A stretch of 64,000 bases of DNA. Source: Erythroxylum novogranatense (taxonomy: Eukaryota > Streptophyta > Magnoliopsida > Malpighiales > Erythroxylaceae). The notes under the pieces are model-generated. The model was given only the letters and a program-made list of their open reading frames with translations. It was not told where the DNA came from and made no database searches. The position numbers were made by a program, and so were the translations under genes. The DNA lies in the NCBI GenBank assembly GCA_029891385.1, contig CM057229.1, positions 1,798,001 to 1,862,000 on the forward strand. The letters run 5' to 3'. Below, piece by piece: positions 60,201 through 64,000 of this stretch. Within the stretch, counting starts at the first letter, position 1. Each line of letters starts with the position of its first letter.

Positions 60201-62039
60201 CTAATACTAATCTGGAGCGCACTGTGAGTAAACCTAGATAGTCTTACTTTATTGTTTGTTTTGTTTACATTATGAATTGAATGATTATGTAATTGTATGT
60301 GTTGGGTCCAGACAATATATGTCCGAGGTGTTTGATAAATGTGAGAACATTGAAGTGTTCCTTGTATGTGAATTTGATTGAAATAAGCGTCTACAACTTG
60401 ATTTTTGAATGTTGGACCATGGTCCGATGATAAATGTGTTCTAAATGTGCATTTTTATATGAACGAAAAGTGTTACTCAACATAAATGTTGAATGCCGGA
60501 CTAAGATCCGATGATATATGAAAGTGAATAAGTGATCATATGTGGTTGATGCTGTAGGAAAATCCCGGTGTGTACATCACATGTACACGGTGCAGAAAAC
60601 AAAATTTTTTATTCCGGGACCTTCCCGAAAGCCAGGATCCATGTGACTATATAACGAACTCAAACCATAATGACCAAAGGAGACCATCTCTAACGTCTCA
60701 TCGGGATCCATTTAATCCTATTGCTCTCCATTTATTGGATCTCTGTCCAAAACTATTTTTCGAATTCTCCGAATCACTCTTATGCGTGTGACCCATTAGG
60801 TTCCCGGTTATGTTGGTCACTTAGATTAACACTTAATCTGAGCAAGTCATGAGTTGTATCTAGCAACACATCATGACCCCCAATTGATCGGAAAGTAATT
60901 GGTTTGACGAATGAACATATATTCATCATGAATCATATCACGAACCTTTCCATAGACAATTACCGTGCAATTCGTCCTTTCACTATGCTATACCCCACTT
61001 GGTTATGAGTATGGGCAAAGTGTCAACTCTTACTAGACTGAATATGTCAAACCTAGTCCAAGTGATATCAGTTCTTGTCCTGGGACTCATTACTTTATAT
61101 GTCACTAAAGACACTCTTCATGACATACGAACTCCGACCAGAGATTTCCAAATAATGACCCTGACAAGAGGCCATGGGTATCATCTTCTGCTATCACAGA
61201 AGTGGTGAATTCTCTATTGGCTACTCAATTACCTTCGAATATCTCAAACTGCACTCCAATCACCACCCTATGAGCGACCTGTAAGGCAACAAGGAATGGA
61301 GTCAAAGCACGTAATCAAGATTCAAGATATCCTCGAGCCCTCAAGTCTAAGGATATTTGCACCATTGCTATGATGAGATTATCACCGACATTGAATAGAC
61401 ATCCATGTGATGATCTCATAAAGCAGTCATCCAACGTACTTACTACCTCTAGTAAGCATTCACATCTCAACACTAAATATCTCATATTTATAGTTTCGAG
61501 ATCCATCGCTGATCAAATCAAGGAGCTTGAGATATGCTAGTCTCCGGGATTCGATGTCCAGCCAGAATCCTACAACTATGGATAATTTAGATATGACATA
61601 ATTGCACATGATAGGAATCTCAGTAGTATGATCACATCATAATTTCCTTCATGCTATGACATGTACCATGGACTTCATTAATTTGCTTATAGATCAATAT
61701 CCATTCATAAATAATGAACAGCAAAGTAATGAAATATGTCTTTCTTTATTTATTCATAAAGTCTGTACACAACTTTGTACAAAACGCGCTAAAGGCGATT
61801 GCCTTTAGGGCACTACTCTAACAGATGCATTTCATTACATAAATGCATGAAAGATAGAGGCAGTTGTGATTGGGATAGCCACCGAAAAGAGCTTAAAGCT
61901 CAGAATTTGAAAAAAAAAGCCTAGAGTTCAGAAAGTGATTAAGAGTTAAAGGCTCATTATGTAAAATGAACCTGATATCTTTAATAAAAACGGGACAATT
62001 ATTAATGAGCTCGGTATCCACAATGGATACGAGACAGTT
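57244..62039 (+). mobile_element. LTR I, interrupted by J and K
   Basis: The left end tataacatcccg corresponds to the tgtaacatccc start of LTR G. Its interior follows G, including a region with agagcttaaagctcag-like modules at about 61880 that matches G near 52030. LTR J (60553-61823) and then K (from 62040) break it; its right end is outside the window. It inserted into H gag (left flank taact). A CpG-containing cassette is at about 58838-58915. Confidence 0.75.
60553..61823. mobile_element. Solo LTR J (1271 bp)
   Basis: Starts tgtaggaaaatcccgg, ends gcactactctaaca, and has a perfect TSD gatgc (60548-60552 and 61824-61828). The hairpin ctaaaggc-gatt-gcctttag at 61789-61808 lies just inside the right end, after an aataaa-like stretch on the complement. 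It resembles LTRs of Ty1/Copia elements, probably read on the minus strand. There is no coding region. Confidence 0.85.
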
Positions 62040-64000
62040 TGTTGGGCCCGGGCCCCGTACGTCCGAATCCCCGAGGGAGGGCCCCTCGGGTCGCCCCGGC
62101 GTCGGGCGCTCCATATACCGTCGGACCCGATCCCAACATCCATACAAAGACATATTCGATTCACACATACATAAACATATACTCATACATACCATCGCAT
62201 GCATTCTCAACATGCATTTCCATATCTCAAATTCATAAAACATATGTCATTCTCATTCAAGAAATGCAACAAGATTCTCAAATGCAACAGAATACAAAGT
62301 AAAATGAAATTTCAAAATACAAAAGATGCTCCATGATAAAATGCTCTGAGGGCCAATCCAAATTACTAACTTAAGGCAAAGCTCCTAATTATTTGAAGTT
62401 TCGATGCCTCGCCAAGTCAACTATCGCCTCGATCCGCACCGAGGAGGGAGAGTAATGGGGTGAGCTACTGGCTCAATGGCATATACGCTTATAGCCATTG
62501 GCAACGAGCCACACAATCAAGCAATATATATATATATATATATAATATACATATCACTAACAAATCATAATTCATCAATTCAATTCACATTCAATCAGTA
62601 TATGTCAAGCAATTTCTATTTCTTATTACATCAATCATTATGCAACAAATCTATCAAATCCATCATATCTTATGCTCATCAAATCAATCGTATGCACAAA
62701 CAACTGCTCGAGAGTTCCAGAATCCATCCGGATAACCCAAGGTAAACCAGAATCCATCCGAGTCCGATTTTCAAGGATCTCGTTGCCACAAGCGGCAGCC
62801 GGAGAAGGCTTTCAAAATGTCAACGCACGTGACTCCATCCGTAACTCTCTTGCCCAAACAAAGCACATAATCCATTCGATTCATGCTCAAAGCATATCAT
62901 AATTTCCATTCTTTCTATTCTTTCCATTGCCATAAAGGCCCATTAATCCATGCATAATTATGATCAAAGTATATTCAGCATCTCTCATGCAATTCAATAC
63001 AAATAATGTCATATAACGCAAGCAAGCACACATCATGCAATTGCCCATACACACAATAACGATAAACATATTACCCACCTAGTATCACTGAGTATCAGAC
63101 TCACTGTTGTCCTTCCTCTCGCGATTGGGTCAAATCAGCTTGGTTCCCTATAATAAACCAAGTTTCCACACAATTAATATCTATAGCAATTATTTAATAA
63201 AGCTCGAAAAGCAAAAAGTAAAGCGTTAAAAGTCTCCATCCGATTCCCATCGAAATTCCCGAACTTTCCGAAACAATTCCCGAATTTCCCTTCTTCATAC
63301 AACTTGTAGTCCTTAATTTCTAGATCACAACGGATCCAAGATCACCTCATTCGGATATCTACACCAAAAGATATCCCTAACAATATAACATTTCACTTTC
63401 GGAAACAAGGGGCCTCGCCGCAACGAAGGGACGCTCGTCGCGACGAAGGACCTCGTCATTGAACCACACGCCGCACGTCGCGACGCCTCCCTTCACACGT
63501 CGCGACGCTCACAGATTTGACACGCCATGATTTAATAATCAGAATTATTTACACGCCGCGACGCGGCTCCTTCTTCGCTCCCCGCGGCGTGTTCATACGC
63601 GACGTCGCGACGTCTGGGTCGAGGAACTCGACCAACCCAGATTTCGCAGATTTCAACCGCTAATTCCTTCATTTACCACACTCAACACTTCTAAACAATA
63701 TAACAGTCTTAAAAGGTATTCCTAAGTCATTCTCAACTCCCAAACACATCAATCTAACGATTTAGCCATATTTTATTAAAACCCTAAAACATCGCCGATT
63801 CTCACATAATCCACAATCTCAATGTTTAAACCCAATCAAAACAAGTTAAGAAGGAAGTAAACTTACCAGAAGTTGCTTCAATCGGTTGAAAGCTCAAAAT
63901 CGCGAAACTCTTCTTCTTCTCTCTTCCTCTCCACCGACGGCGTTTCTCTTCTTCTCTTTCTTCTTTTCCTTTCCTTTCTTCTTTCTTTCTTTTCTTATTT
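62040..64000 (-). mobile_element. LTR K, cut by the right window edge
   Basis: Starts tgttgggcccgggcccc, like the LTR at 16071, and shares its hairpin (62462-62474) and the gccattggcaacgagccacac block (about 62494-62514; solo LTR about 16634-16654). A CpG-rich region with repeated CGTCGCGACG-like words occurs at about 63405-63625, and a pyrimidine-rich tract at 63910-64000. The right end is not seen, so whether it is a solo LTR or a full element is unknown. Confidence 0.82.

Noticed and set aside
1..64000. CRISPR arrays, bacterial operons or endogenous viral genes
   Set aside because: No spaced direct repeats of CRISPR type and no pararetrovirus or other viral gene set; all RT sequences fit LTR retrotransposons or a LINE.

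Overview
This window reads as nuclear DNA of a flowering plant, most likely a eudicot; the species cannot be named from it. It is AT-rich and intron-containing. It holds two clear host genes, both on the + strand, inside a dense field of mostly decayed transposable elements. The genes are a group C mitogen-activated protein kinase (MPK1/2/7/14 type, two coding exons, 22121-24153) and an intronless S1-group bZIP factor (30352-30822). The bZIP 5' leader carries the conserved sucrose-control upstream ORF (30014-30139).

Left region (1-20210): a 5'-truncated LINE on the minus strand (15284-20210) has been hit twice. One hit is a 2.4-kb solo LTR (16071-18480). The other is a non-autonomous element, 'A', with very long LTRs (about 4.3 kb) around only about 0.6 kb of non-coding interior, running off the left edge. 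A's 5' LTR was itself split by 'B' (2542-12421), a complete but stop-riddled Ty3/Gypsy chromovirus with LTRs, PBS, PPT, gag-pol and a perfect 5-bp target-site duplication (TSD).

Middle (20211-32868): the two genes with their leaders and promoters, separated by unrecognised sequence and a Harbinger-like MITE nested inside an older inverted-repeat element.

Right region (32874-64000): a solo LTR (C) holds a second solo LTR (D), each with a perfect TSD. Next come a 1.7-kb gag-only Ty1/Copia element, then a broken Ty3/Gypsy gag-pol (H, minus strand). H is split through its zinc-knuckle codons by LTR G (itself split by solo LTR F) and by a Cassandra-type element whose LTRs carry 5S rRNA sequence. 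H gag is also interrupted by LTR I, which in turn holds solo LTR J and LTR K, the last running off the right edge.

Several long LTR families (A/K, B/C, D/F/G/I) have different termini but share an internal plan. It comprises a conserved short hairpin pair near the coding-strand 3' end of the LTR, repeated modules of about 100 bp, and a family-specific CpG-rich palindromic cassette in an otherwise AT-rich LTR. This shared, covarying architecture is the best candidate here for something not already described. LTR strands for solo copies are inferred from homology to elements with coding regions.
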